Of a DNA stretch of 64,000 nt, positions 1 through 11,494 are shown one piece after another (position 1 is the first letter of the stretch; every line of letters starts with the position of its first letter). The notes below the pieces were generated by a model that was not told the origin of the DNA, made no database searches, and worked only from the letters and a program-made list of their open reading frames with translations. The stretch covers positions 70,793,207-70,857,206 of the forward strand of contig CM024766.1 in NCBI GenBank assembly GCA_014218235.1, given 5' to 3'. This DNA is from Colocasia esculenta. Lineage: Eukaryota > Streptophyta > Magnoliopsida > Alismatales > Araceae. The position numbers were made by a program, and so were the translations under genes.

Positions 1-1503
1 ATTGGAGACGCAGCATCCTCGTTGCAGGCCATACATGACCTGTTACTGTTCGGGTCAGAGGTGGAGTTACCCGGCTTTTCTGACCTTGCCCCAGGCATAC
101 TCGAGGGGGTGGTCGGATGCAACCCCTTCATAGTGCGAGTAAGTGAGCCTTATTATTTTTTGTAAACCCACTTCTGCGCCCTTCTACTTTGCTTGTTTAT
201 GCAGCGAATGACTTCCGCTTTTTCTGCATTTCAGTGGCGGTCACCTCCGCGGCCGTGCTTCCCACCGTCTCTCCGCCGGAAGAGGGTGAGGTTGCCCGAG
301 GGGTAGCCGGGGATGCTGACGGTGGGTATTTCTTCCACAGTAGCGAGCTTTCCCTTTCTATTTCTTCAGCCCGGTGCGTGGCGGGGCGAAAGGGGAAGCG
401 AATGCCCTTGTGCTTACCGCTTGACTCCTCCTTTCTTGCAGATGGCGCCGAAATGGCAGCGGAGATGCTGGGGTTGAGCCCTCCGGAGGCTGTTCTTCCA
501 CCCGCAGTGGGTGTCCCGCGTCCCGTGGAGGGCCGGGGTGACGCTCCTTTGCCATCCGACACGCGGGGTAAGTGATCAGGGCCCCGAGCCTCTCATGTTC
601 TTGGGCCCTCATTTTTCTTTATTTGTTGCGGCTGCGCCGCGTCCCTTCTGACCTTTCACCCGTTTTTCTTGTGCAGCGGTCGTCGGCAGCTTACCTCCTC
701 CGTCTTCGAGCGGGGCACCGCTTGGGAGGCCCTCCCCATTCCCGGGGCATGGCATTTCTTGGCCTGACGCTATACAGAGGAGCCGGGCGCACGGGTCCGG
801 GGGGATGCTCAACTTCTATATATCGTCGGCGCGGGCTGTCATGGAGGAGAGCAGCCCCCCATCCATTGACGCGGTGCGGGATTTCCTGGAGAGGAGTACG
901 GTCTCCTACCACCTGATGGGCTGCCCCCGAGACCCTTGGATGGCCGCCATGGACGCCCTCTGGAGTGAGGTGGGGCAGAGGCACGAGGAGGCCGCTCGCC
1001 ACAGGGCCCAAGAGCTCGCTGCGGAGGTTGCTTTGGCGGAGCAGAGGTATGAGGCTCTTTGCTCGCGACGAGGGGGCGCGGTCAGTCGTGCCGAGTCTTC
1101 GAGTGCCCGCCACGCCAGTTGTCATGCGGAGATTGTCGCCCTCCGACGGACGCTTGAGGAGGTCTCATCGCGCATTGCTGAGCGCGAGGCCGCGTCTCTT
1201 GTGCTGGCCGAGGAAGCGGCAACGGCCAATGCGGAGGTGGACGCCGTGGAGCGGGAATGCGCGGAATCCCGGGCCGCACTCTCAGCTCTCCAGGCCAGTT
1301 TGGCGGACCTTCGGGGAGAAGGGGCTTGTAGCTTTTCTCCTTCTTCTTCCCCCCTCTTTTTTGCTCGTAGCCGATGTATATATTTCACCAGCTACCCCGA
1401 GGGCTTGTCTCGGGCACCTTTGCCTTTTGGTCGAATGACAAACTTCACGTGGCATCAATGCTTTTCTTTAACATTATCGCAACTTCCGTCTGCATTCAGG
1501 TGA
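1..1503 (+). pseudogene. antisense spliced gene of element A, C-terminal exons (coiled-coil protein)
   Basis: Reading plus, that is opposite to A's pol, I see exon-like blocks at about 1-138 (donor GTAAGTG), 235-318, 442-567 (donor GTAAGTG) and 677-1331, with AG acceptors. The last block encodes a basic and acidic, Ala/Glu/Arg-rich heptad stretch typical of a coiled coil; it contains AVRDFLERSTV, YHLMGCPRDPW and LRRTLEEVSSR. The same exons lie on the minus strand of element B (11495-12970), where this block ends in GAL and a stop. Here one T is missing near 1332, so the frame runs on into unrelated sequence to 1503. The N-terminal exons lie beyond the left edge. Known of the type: plant gypsy elements carry such genes with plant mobile domain N-termini. 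No biochemical function is established. Confidence 0.6.
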
Positions 1504-2040
1504 TCTCTCAAGGTTCCACTTGGGACTCCTTCTTTTGGACGCCGTATTTCTTGGCTTAACTTGTCCTGCGCTCTACCCAGTTTTGTCTCGGACCGGTGAG
1601 CGCGAGTGATGTCTTTTGGACGTTGCATTTCTGGCATTCCTCCAGATCTGTTGCAACATTTCGGGTGCGGGGGTTGGCCTTCTCGGGGCTTTGTCTAGCA
1701 ACCCAACTTTGATATGATGATGATGATGATTTTTTTTTTTTTTATCTCCTTTTTTTTTCATATTACCATCCCAAGCGCCCTTCAGGTTTTCACCGGGGAT
1801 GGCCCCCTCTAGCTTTTTCCGGCGCGCCCTTTCGGGTTTTCACACCGAGGGGTTCCCATTTTTGCCTGAGGCGCCCTTTCGGGTTTTCACCTCAGCTAGG
1901 TTTGAGGCCTTTTTACCCTCGACATCCCTTTTTGGAGGATGATCAAGTCCGCCGGGACATCTCTATTTTTTAGTCCCTTTTTCTTTTCGTTTTTTTTTTT
2001 TTTTTTTTCTCTTTAGGGCCCGGAGCCGGACCTTGGGTCA

Positions 2041-2830
2041 ATTGACCTGGATCTGCCTCTGGATTAGCCTACCACTGGCGGTTTGCTGGCTAAAGGGCTT
2101 TGGTTAGCCTACCGCTTGGGGTTTGCTGGCTAAGGGTTTAGGGTAGCCTACCTTCCTCGGGGTTTGCTGGCTAAGGGTTTTAGGTTAGCCTGCCTTCTTC
2201 GGGCTTTGCTGGCTAAGGGTTTTCTAGGTTTGACCGACCGCGGGGAGGTTTGTTGGTCAGGAGGATAGCCTACCTTCTGGGGTTTTTGGCTAAGGTTTTG
2301 GGTTTGCCCTACTTCTTGGGGTTTGCTGGCTAAGGATTTTAGGTTTGCCTACTCTTGGGGTTTTTCTTGCTAAGGATTTTTTTTTTACCGACCGCGAGTT
2401 TGTTTGGTCAGGGGATAGCCGACCTTCTTGGGGGTTTCTGGCTAGGGAGTTTGACTTGGTCGACCGGTGGTTTGCTGACCAAGGAGGAGCTTTAGCCGAC
2501 CTTCTGGGGGTTTGTTGGCTAAGGGATTTTGACTTGGTCGACCAGGGTGTTTTGCTGACCAAGGAGGACTTTAGCCGACCTTCTGGGGGTTTGTTGGCTA
2601 AGGGAGTTTGACTTGGTCGACTGGACGGTTTGCTGACCAAGGAGGAGTTTTAGCCGACCTTCTGGGGGTTTATTTGCTAAGGATTTGACTTGGTCGACCA
2701 GGGTGGTTTGCTGACCAAGAAGGAGTTTTAGCCGACCTTCTGGGGGTTTATTGGCTATAGGATTTGACTTGGTCGACCTGTGGTTTGCTGACCAAGGAGG
2801 AGTTTTAGCCGACCTTCTGGGGGTTTATTG
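2041..2830. repeat. degenerate minisatellite tract of element A
   Basis: Imperfect tandem units of roughly 35-85 bp are built from phrases such as GGTTTGCTGGCTAAGG, TAGCCGACCTTCTGGGGG and GACTTGGTCGACC. The same phrases fill 9130-10480 of element B in reverse complement. ORFs predicted inside are short and repetitive and do not look coding. The preceding stretch (1332-2040) holds only the 3' flank of the antisense gene and poly-T tracts. Confidence 0.75.
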
Positions 2831-2859
2831 GCTAAGGGAGTTCAGGGGCTGTTGCCCTA

Positions 2860-2918
2860 AGAATTCATGCTCAGGGGCAAAGTACATTTTGAGATGCTTG
2901 CCATTTAGTGGTGGAAAT
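2860..2918 (-). pseudogene. gypsy pol C-terminal tail of element A
   Basis: The minus strand encodes a fragment containing LNGKHLKMYFAPEHEF, which corresponds to the tail after the integrase of element B (8766-8820). Such short tails (…WN.DHLRKYY) are the usual C-termini of gypsy polyproteins. It is cut by the gap, so nothing more of A's pol can be seen. Confidence 0.6.
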
Positions 2919-3018
2919 NNNNNNNNNNNNNNNNNNNNNNNNNNNNNNNNNNNNNNNNNNNNNNNNNNNNNNNNNNNNNNNNNNNNNNNNNNNNNNNNNN
3001 NNNNNNNNNNNNNNNNNN
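2919..3018. other. assembly gap of 100 N
   Basis: Exactly 100 Ns, the conventional length for a gap of unknown size. Left of it element A points left; right of it element B points right. B's 5' LTR, gag and protease, A's pol, and any host sequence between them would have to lie in the unsequenced space. Confidence 0.99.
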
Positions 3019-4277
3019 GAACACCGAGTGGAACGTTTGGAAACGTTCGTCGTTGCCCATTATGGAGTGACGACCTCGGCAAAGGCGAAGCATCGAAGCC
3101 GATCATCCTTTATCAGGGGGACTTGCTCCCGTGCAGGCCCTTCGAGGACGGCTCCGGCTGGAGCAAAAGTACTCCAATCACCCTCGTGCCGGTCCAAGAA
3201 ATGGACGGTATATCCGGACGCACCAGGGAATTATGCCGAAAGCTGGGGGTCCCACAAATGCAAGAGCCCGCACGGCAGGAGTTCTTCCACCAAATGTGGT
3301 ACCCGGAACAGCTCCGCAGGCAGACCCCATCTTGTGAAAAAGACACTCGAGGGGTGTGCTACGGGCACGAGGCAGAGTGCGATGCCTACTACACGGTCAA
3401 CACCGTTGGGCTCGCGCCCTTACCTAATCATTGCCTTCCGATGGGCAATCTCTTGCCCCCGCTACAAAGCCGTAACAAGGGGAGGCCGCCCTCGTCCTAT
3501 CAAATGGGACGTCGTGTCAAGAGGCACCTCAAAGCGAAGGGGGTCATTTCTGGCCGATCTCAGAAGGAGGCTTCAAATACTATGACGTCCACGTTGCTGA
3601 CTCCGATGAAGAGAAGGATTTCATCGACCTACAGCCAGCACCCCGTGAACTCGAAGACGGCGGACAAGCTACTGTCGACGAGCTGGTCAAACTCAACTTC
3701 GGGGAACCAAAAGAACCCCGACCAGTCTTCGTCAGCGCCCTCTTGAACGAGGAAGAAAGACAGTCGTACCGGCAACTCCTGTTGGAATTCAAGGACTGTT
3801 TTGCGTGGACGTACAAAGAAATGCCGGGCCTCGACCCTTCTGTGGCTGAACATGAGTTATCTATACTCCCAACGGCAAAGCCGGTCAAGCAAGCCCAACG
3901 GCGTATGCGCCACGAGCTGGAGCTGAAAGTAAATGCCGAGGTGGACAGACTTCTCCAAGTCGACTTCACCGAGCCATACATCTATCCAACTTGGCTGGCC
4001 AACATAGTGCCAGTAAAGAAAAAGAATGGCCAGGTCCGAATCTGTATCGACTACAGGGATCTGAACAAAGCCTGCCCAAAGGACGACTTCCCTGTCTCGA
4101 TCACGGAAACAATGATCGATATGACCATTGGGCACGAAGCACTATCCTTCATGGACGGGTCGTCGGGCTACAATCAAATTTGTATGGCTCCCAAAGGTAA
4201 AGGTCATACCGCCTTTAGGTCCCCCAAAGGGATCTACAATTACAAAAGAATGCTCTTCGGCCTGAAAAATGCCGGAG

Positions 4278-4314
4278 CCACCTACCAAAGCCACCTACCA
4301 AAGCCACCTACCAA
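4278..4314 (+). repeat. 13-bp unit in nearly three tandem copies inside the RT domain
   Basis: CCACCTACCAAAG occurs at 4278-4290 and 4291-4303, with a partial copy at 4304-4314. The gypsy RT here normally reads GATYQ then a short basic stretch. Elements C and E have a single copy. The two extra copies add 26 bp, which is not a multiple of three, so this slippage alone breaks the RT frame just before YVDD. Confidence 0.85.
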
Positions 4315-7045
4315 CGGGCCATGACCAAGATTTTTGGCAAAATGCTCCATAGCTTGGTCGAGTGCTACGTTGATGACCTGGTCGTCAAGACCCAAAGGCG
4401 GGAAGACCATCTAGGCGATCTACGCCAGGTCTTCGAAAGACTTCGCCAGCATCAACTGAAAATGAACCCGATGAAGTGCGCCTTCGGCGTTTCGAGTGGT
4501 AAATTCCTCGGCTTCGTTGTCAAATACCGCGGGATAGAAATTGATCCCGTCAAAATCAAAGCCATCAGAGAACTGCCGCCGCCGAAACCTTAACGGAGCT
4601 GAAATCTCTCTAAGGAAGGTGGCTACATAAGGCGGTTCATCTCCAACCTCGCTGGCAGGTGCGCCCCTTTCAGCAAGATGATGAAGAAAGGGGTCCCGTT
4701 CATATGGGACCAAGAGTGCCAAGATACCTTTGAAGAAATTAAAGAGTATCTTCTTACTCCCCCTGTCTTGGGGGCCCCAGTGAAAGGAAAGCCGCTCATC
4801 CTCTACATCACGGCAACGGAAACGTCGCTGGGAGCGCTTTAGCACAAACAAATGAAGAAGGCAAAGAGCAGCCGCTATACTACCTCAGCAGAATGCTGGT
4901 AGGGCCAGAGCACCGATACTCCCCGGTGGAAAAAGTGTGTCTGGCACTGGTATTTGCCGTCAAAAAATTGCGGCACTACCTGCTGGCCCATCAAGTCAGC
5001 CTCATCTCGAGGATAAACCCACTAAAAGCACTCCTCACCCAACCTGTGTTGTCGGGAAGGATGGGAAAATGGGCCCTGCTCCTCATGGAGTTTGATATCA
5101 CCTATGTCCCCAGAAAAGCAATCAAAGGACAAGGCAATGGCCGACTTCTTGGCAGCGCATCCGCTCCCAGTCGGCTCTCCCCTCGAGTTCAAACTCCCGG
5201 AGGAAACACTCTCCACCCCACGAGGAGGAGACTCAACAAGAAGAAGTCTCCGGTCAAGAAAGCGGGGAATACTCTTGCCGTAGAGCTACCGCATTGGGAA
5301 CTTTACTTTGATGGCGCTTCCCGGGTGCTTAAACAAGATGATGTCACCACAAACTTATACCTCCAGAGCGGGCATTGTCCTGGTGACTCCACAAGGGGGA
5401 ATTCTGCACAACTCATGTGCCCTCATGAAGCCATTGGCCAACAATCAAGCTGAATATGGAGCGCTGATCGTGGGACTTCAACTGGCTATCGAAATGGGTA
5501 TCAAGTGCATAAAAGCCTACGGGGACTCACAGCTGGTCATCCGTCAAGTACTGGGGGATTACGACGTTCGGAAAAAGGAACTAATCCCTTATCACGCCAA
5601 AGTGATGAAGCTTCGTGAGAAGTTCTATATGTTCGAAATCGGATACGTCCCCAGAGGACAAAACTCTCAAGCCGACGCGCTAGCCAAATTGGCGTCCGCT
5701 ATAAAGCTACCTCCTAAAGGAGAACTGGGCATAACTGTCCGGCATAGGAGGCTGATGCCCAGCGTCCTCAAAAATGACTCCGACCAAGAAACTGCGGAGG
5801 TCAACATCCTCGAAGACGAAGTCGGTCAAGAAGAAGACTGGCGCCAACCGATCATCCAAATAAAGAACGGTTGGCTACCCCCAAACCAGGCTGAAAGGGT
5901 CCAGCTGTTGCAGCGGGCCACGTCATATCAAATGATCGGGGACCAACTATATCGGCTTGTCCATGAAAAAGACAAGTCTGTCCTCCTCCGATGTCTCTCC
6001 CCCAGAGAAGCCAAAGTCATCGTGCACGAAGTCCACTCCGGACTGTGCGGAGCCCATCAAGCGGGAGACAAGATGAAAATCAACATCAAACTAAAAGGCT
6101 TCTTCTGGCCGACCATGTACACGGATTGCGTTCAGTACGCGCGTGCATGTCACCAATGCCAGATCTTCAGTTCGGTGCCAAGAAAACCGCCGAACGAATT
6201 GCATCCAACTGCCCCTACGTGACCCTTCGCCGAATGGGGAATGGATGTTGTGGGGCCCTTCCCACCATCCTCTGGCGGCCACAAGTTCATCCTGGCAGCC
6301 ACAGACTATTTCTCCCGATGGGCAGAAGCAATCCCTCTTCGGGAAGTGACCGGGGTAGCCGTGGCCAAATTCGTCAAGCAGCACCTGATCTACAAGTTTG
6401 GCACCCCTCACCGGATCGTATCAGATAATGGTACACCCTTCAAAAACAAAACGATATATGCGTTGGCGGTCAAATTCCATATGGACTGGAGGGCGTCAAC
6501 GATCTACAACCCCCAAACCAACGGTCTGGAAGAAGCCTTCAACAAGACCTTATGCAAATTGCTTGCCAAGATAGTCGGCAACCGCAAACGAGAGTGGGGG
6601 GAAAAAAATACATGAAGCACTATGGGCATATCGGATAGTCTACAAGACCCCCACCGGGTGCTCACCCTTCTCCTTGGTGTACGGAGCTGAAGCCGTACTC
6701 CCCATCGAAATTGAAATGTCGTCCTACAGGGTGGCCATCCATAACGACCTCCAGCTCGAGGAACGGCAAGAAATTGAAAGAAGGTTGGAGGAACTGTCTG
6801 ACCTGGAAGGCAAGAGGTTGGAAGCTTTCAAACACCTCCAATCCTATCAAGCCCGCATGACTCGAGCCTATGATAAACTAGTCAGGCCTCGTGTTTTCAA
6901 GAAAGGCGACCTTGTCATGGTCAAGCAAAGAGAGGTCATGGCAGGCAAATCAAGTGGCAAACTCCAGCCGAATTGGCACGGGCCCCACGTGGTTACCGGA
7001 GTCTATGAAGGTGGGGTATACAAGTTGGCGACCCATACCGGCGGC

Positions 7046-8757
7046 TAGGGCTGTAAACGGATCCGGATAATATCCGGATCCGATTCGGATTCGTATCCGG
7101 TTAAACGAATATTATCCATTTAACACATATCCGACGGATCGGATTTCGGATACGGATAATATCCGGATAATAAACGGAGCGGACACGGAAACGAATGATC
7201 CGCTCCGTTTAAGATCCACTCCGAAACCGAATGAATGATGACCGTTAGATCTTTGATCTAATGGTCCATATATAATATATTAATATAAAAAAACCCTACC
7301 TTCGCTGCCCACTCACTACTCTCCCACTCTGTAGGTGAGACCCCCCATCGCCGCCGCGGCATCATCACCCCCCCCCCCCCCCCCATCGCATCGCCAGCGC
7401 GGTTTGCAACAGATGGACGCGTTCGGGGTGGCGGCGTCGCGACCCGCGCGGGCCCTCCTTCGACTGCAAGCACCGCCGGCCGGCGAGCGGCGCTACCCTG
7501 CTCGTGAAGATCCGCCCCCCGCCACCCCCCCCCCCCGGCCGGCGAGCGGCGCTACCCTGCTCGCGAAGATCCGCCCCGCCCCGATATCCCTCCTCTCTGG
7601 ATCTCTCTCTGTCTCCCCACGGTATCCCCCTCCCTCCCCAGTTCCCGCCTATGTCGTCGAAGGTTTGACACCCCCACCCTCTGATCTCCCCTCCCCCCCT
7701 CCGACAAACACCTCTTCCCTCGTCTCTCTCTTTCTCTCTCTAGATCTCTCTCTCCGGCACTGCGGCAAACCTCCCCCTTTGTCCCTCACTCCCTTCGTCT
7801 ATCTCTCCCTGGATCTCTCTCTTCCCACTGGTGCTGGAGGAGGCTCCGGCAGCCCTCCCCCTGCTGGGCATTCCCTCTCTGTCCTCCCCTCCTCGCTCCA
7901 GCACGACAGCATCCCGCCCCCCTACCTGGTTTCTCTCTCTCTCTAAAGCTGTGCCTATATTATAAACAGAGGTACGTTTTCGTCCATTACAAGTAGAAAA
8001 GGAAGAGGACGAGGAGACTGTAGCAGCACCTGTGGTTGGTGCGTTGCCCGGTGCCCCTCATCGTGAGGGGGAGATGAGGACCTGCTCCAGAGCACCTCAC
8101 GCTGCAGCACTGCTCTCTCATTGTCTTCTTCACATAAGTAAGAGTGTTTGATCGGAAAAGAAAAGAACACAGTGTATAGGTGTTCTATCAAACCTCCTTT
8201 TCTTTTTTTCATATGTCTTGGTGCACTTGTTCTTTAATTGTTTAGTGAAAGATTGTATGCCATCCAAGTTATATGCTTACATAATTTCCTTTATGTTCAC
8301 CACTCTGCTCATATGTACCGATCCTTGTTGTTTTGTTTTCTTTCATTTAATGTTTGGCAAAACTGTTTAAGTTTCTCTAGATATGGGCACTTATGTGCCG
8401 AATAAATGGGACATGTAATTGAATGTGGGGGACATATAATTTATGAATGTTTATGTATTATGTTGAAAATTTAGTGGTTTCTTAATAGTAATCAAATAGT
8501 AATCATTTTTCATTCTATATGTATATTTAGAATTTGTATAGATTTTTCTATTTTTAGATACTTAGTATTTGTTATCTAGTCTCATATTTTCAGAGCGGAT
8601 AATATCCGTATCCGCTCCGTATCCGAACAATATCCGACTAATATATCCGCTCCGTATCCGAATTTTATTCAGAGCGGATACGAATTATCCGATTAGATAT
8701 TCGGAGCGGACACGGAAAACTCATATCCGCTCCGTATCCGCTCCGTTTATAGCCCTA
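7046..8757. mobile_element. non-autonomous hAT element in pol of B, 8-bp TSD CCGGCGGC
   Basis: The terminal inverted repeats are TAGGGCTGTAAACGGA at the left and its near-perfect complement (TCCGTTTATAGCCCTA) at the right. The sequence CCGGCGGC flanks both sides (7038-7045 and 8758-8765). An 8-bp duplication with TA…TA ends is characteristic of hAT transposons. Subterminal regions are full of GGATCCGGATAATATCC-type repeats. No transposase is present. The interior is unusual: 7330-7950 is a GC- and CT-rich block that looks like a plant gene's promoter or 5' untranslated region, followed by AT-rich sequence (7950-8580). Flanking pol codons (THTGG before, RPFPAIKW after) show where it landed. 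Confidence 0.9.
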
Positions 8758-9129
8758 CCGGCGGCCGCCCCTTCCCGCCATTAAATGGCAAACATCTAAA
8801 AATGTATTTTGCTCCTGAGCACGAATTTCGGGAGCAATCACCTCTTGATCCCGCCACACCCTAAATTGGATCAAAGTGGAAGAGCATGCTCCCATGCAAA
8901 AGAAAAAAAAAAGAGGGACTGAAAAATAGAAATGTCCCGGTAGACTTGGCCACTCCGATCGGGGAGGAAACTCGAAAGAGTACCCGAGCAAAAAAGGGGA
9001 TAGCCCCTCAACGTGAAAGCCCACAAAAGGCACGTTGGAAAAAGTGAAGGGGGGCCAGCCTTGGCCAAAGCCCGAAAAGGGACCAAGGTTGGTAAAAAAA
9101 AAAAATGAAATGAAATAAAAAAAATGGTG

Positions 9130-10480
9130 AAAGTTTTTCCCCATAAAAACTCCTTCTTGGTCAGCAAACTGTCCAGGTCGGCAAAGTCAAATATTTTAGC
9201 CACAAACCCCAAAAAATGGTCGGTTATAAAACTCCTTCTTGGTCAGAAAACCGTCCAGGTCGACCAAGTCAAATCCCCTAGCCAGCCAACCTCAAAACGG
9301 TAGGCTACCCTAAATTCTCAAAACCGTTAGCCACAAACCCGAAAAGGGGCGGCTAAAACTCCTCTTGGTCAGTATTACCAGGTCGGCCAAGTCAAATTCT
9401 TTTAGCCACAAACCCCAAAAAAGGGTTGGTTATAAAACTCCTTCCTGGTCAGCAAACCGTCCAGGTCGACCAAGTCAAATCCCCTAGCCAGCAAACCTCA
9501 AAATGGTAGGCTACCCTAAATTCTCAAAACCATTAGCCACAAACCCCGAAAAAGGTCGGCTAAAACTCCTTCTTGGTCAGCAAACCACCCAGGTCGACCA
9601 AGTCAAAATCGTTAGCCACAAACCCCGAAAAGGGTCGGCTAAAACTCCTTCTTGGTCAGCAAACCATCGTGGTTGACCGAGTCAAATCCTTTTAGCCGCA
9701 AACCCCAAAACGGTAGGCTAACCCAGAATCCTGGCCAACAAACCACAAAAGGTCGGCGGAGCAAATCCCTTAGCCAGCAAACCCCAAAATGGTAGGCTAC
9801 ACCTAATCCCATAGCCGGTAAACCCCCAAAAGGGCGGCTATGCCCCTTTCGACCAACAACCACAAAAGGTCGGCGGGAGCGGAGCAATCCCTTAGCCAGC
9901 AAACCCCCAAACGGTAGGCTAACCTAAATCCCATAGCCGGTAAACCCCAAAGGGTCGGCTATGCCCCTTTCGACCAACAAACACAAAAGGGCGGCCGGAG
10001 CAAATCCCTAGCCAACAAACCCCAAAACGGTAGGCTAACCTAAATCCCATAGCCAGTAAACCCCCAAAGGGTCGGCTATGCCCCTTTCGGCCAACAAACC
10101 ACAAAAGGTCGGCCGGAGCAAACCCCTTTTGTCCAATAAACCCCAAAAGGTTGGCCGGAGCAAATCCCTTAGCCAGCAAACCCCAAAATGGTGGCTAACC
10201 TATACCCCTTTCGGCCAACAAAACCTCAAAAGGTCGGCCAGAGCAAACCCCTTAGCCAGCAAACCCCAAAAAGGTAGGCTAACCCAAATCCCTCTGGCCA
10301 ATAAACCCAAAAGGTCGACCTGAACAAACCCCTAGCCATCAAACCATAGTCGGTAGGCTAACCTCAAAACTTTTCCAGCCATCAGACCTCAAAAAGGTCG
10401 GTTGTGTCTCCCTTCTTGATCAACAAACCGTCGGTGGTCAGTCAAGTCACCCTTAGCCAGCAAACCCCAAATGGTAGGCT
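9130..10480. repeat. degenerate minisatellite tract of element B
   Basis: Many imperfect tandem units occur, such as TTAGCCAGCAAACCCCAAA, ACGGTAGGCTAACC and AAAGGTCGGC. Units drift between about 40 and 90 bp. It is the inverted counterpart of 2041-2830. Its constant place between pol and the antisense gene in both copies suggests an old part of the family. I see no coding sense in it. The flank 8821-9129 holds only simple AT/A-rich non-coding sequence. Confidence 0.8.
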
Positions 10481-11494
10481 AACCCTATGCCTCGGGGTTC
10501 GCCTCTGGACCCTAAAAGCTTCAAAAAAAAAAAGGGCAAAAAAAGAAAGAAAAGAGGGACTAAAATAGAGATGTCCCGACGGACTCGGTCATCCCTCAAA
10601 GAAAAAAAAAAGGGGGGGTGTTCGAGGGTAAAAAGGCCCCAAATCCGGCTGAGTGAAAAACCGAAAGGGCGCCTCAGGCAAAAATAGGTACCCCCTCGGT
10701 GTGAAAACCCGAAAGGGCGCATCGGAAAAAGATAGAGGGGGCTATCCCGACGAAAACCCGAAGGGCGCTTGGGATGGTAATGTAAAAAAAAAAAATGATG
10801 AGAAAAAAAATGATGAGATAATGTGAAGTTAACCTCCTTAAGGGGGGGGAGCGTCGCTCGAGCCAACGGGTTGCACCCTTGAGAAACCCAGAAAGAAATG
10901 CAGCAGTGCCGAGCCAAGCAAAGAAGGCCAGCCTCCGCAGCAGAATCTTGCATCAGACCTTGAAGAATGCGGGAAACGCGAAGTTCAAGGAGCAAATGCC
11001 AAGAAGGAAGCCTGGGAAAAAGCCAACAAGGCAACTCCCGGAAAGAGGAAATGCAAAAGGGGCAAGCCGCTGGGCTAAGTCTCAAAAAGGGCCAGCCCCA
11101 GCACCCTAAAATTCTGCATCAGATCTGGAAGATTGCCAGAAACACGGCATTCAGGCTGATGCTACCCAAGCCGACAGGCCACACCTGTTGGACAGACTAA
11201 AGGCTGAAGCAGCTGCCGGGACAAGCTAGAAGGGCCAAGCCTCGGCGACAAAAGCTCACGCCAAATACCAAAGAGTGCCAGAAATACGGCGCCCAAAGGG
11301 AGGAATCCCAAATGAAGCCCCTAAAAGATCACCTGAATGCGGACGGAAGTTGCAATAACGTCAAAGAAAAGCATTGACAACAATCTGTAGTTTGTCATTC
11401 AACCAAGTGTGAAGGAGCCCGAGACAAGCCCTCGGGGTAGCTGGTGAAATATATACATCGGCTACAAGCGAAAAAGGAAAGGAAAGAAGAAAAA
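10481..11494. other. non-coding 3' flank of the antisense gene in element B
   Basis: No supported gene. The stretch is the inverted counterpart of about 1332-2040 in element A, with A-rich runs and phrases such as AAAACCCGAAAGGGCGC. It probably holds the 3' untranslated end of the minus-strand gene, but no clear polyadenylation signal decides this. Confidence 0.5.

Larger units (their letters stand above)
1..2918 (-). mobile_element. Ty3/gypsy element A, 3' part only, cut by window edge and gap
   Basis: This is the 3' part of a gypsy element whose pol direction is minus. Next to the gap the minus strand encodes the last residues of pol (2860-2918), followed leftwards by a minisatellite tract and an antisense gene read on plus. 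The whole stretch matches, in reverse complement, element B from about 8766 to 12970: the same pol tail, the same tract and the same antisense exons. A and B are therefore two copies of one family in inverted orientation. Both LTRs and nearly all of pol of A are missing, beyond the window edge or in the gap. The family assignment rests on B's better preserved pol. Confidence 0.75.
3019..8820 (+). pseudogene. gypsy pol of element B: RT, RNase H, archaeal-type RNase H, integrase (broken)
   Basis: The pre-RT region (3019-3740) is frameshifted. RT runs from about 3743 to 4600, with QAQRRMRHELE, VRICIDYRDLNKACPK and the catalytic YVDD at about 4364. A typical RNase H follows (about 4620-5140, ALLTQPVLSGRMGKWAL). 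The archaeal-type RNase H covers about 5300-5730 (GIVLVTPQGG, NNQAEYGALIVGL, QADALAKLAS). Integrase has its H2C2 zinc binder (HEVHSGLCGAHQ … ACHQCQ, about 6024-6165) and core D, D, E (WGMDVVGPF, VSDNGTPF, NPQTNGLEEAFNKT). The C-terminal tail resumes after the hAT insertion and stops near 8820. The frame is broken at the 13-bp slippage (4278-4314), near 4593, around 4840, around 6220 and around 6612. It cannot encode a working polyprotein. Confidence 0.85.

Noticed and set aside
7335..7946. 203-codon Pro/Leu/Ser-rich ORF
   Set aside because: Produced by C and CT runs inside the hAT element; no conserved domain and low-complexity throughout.
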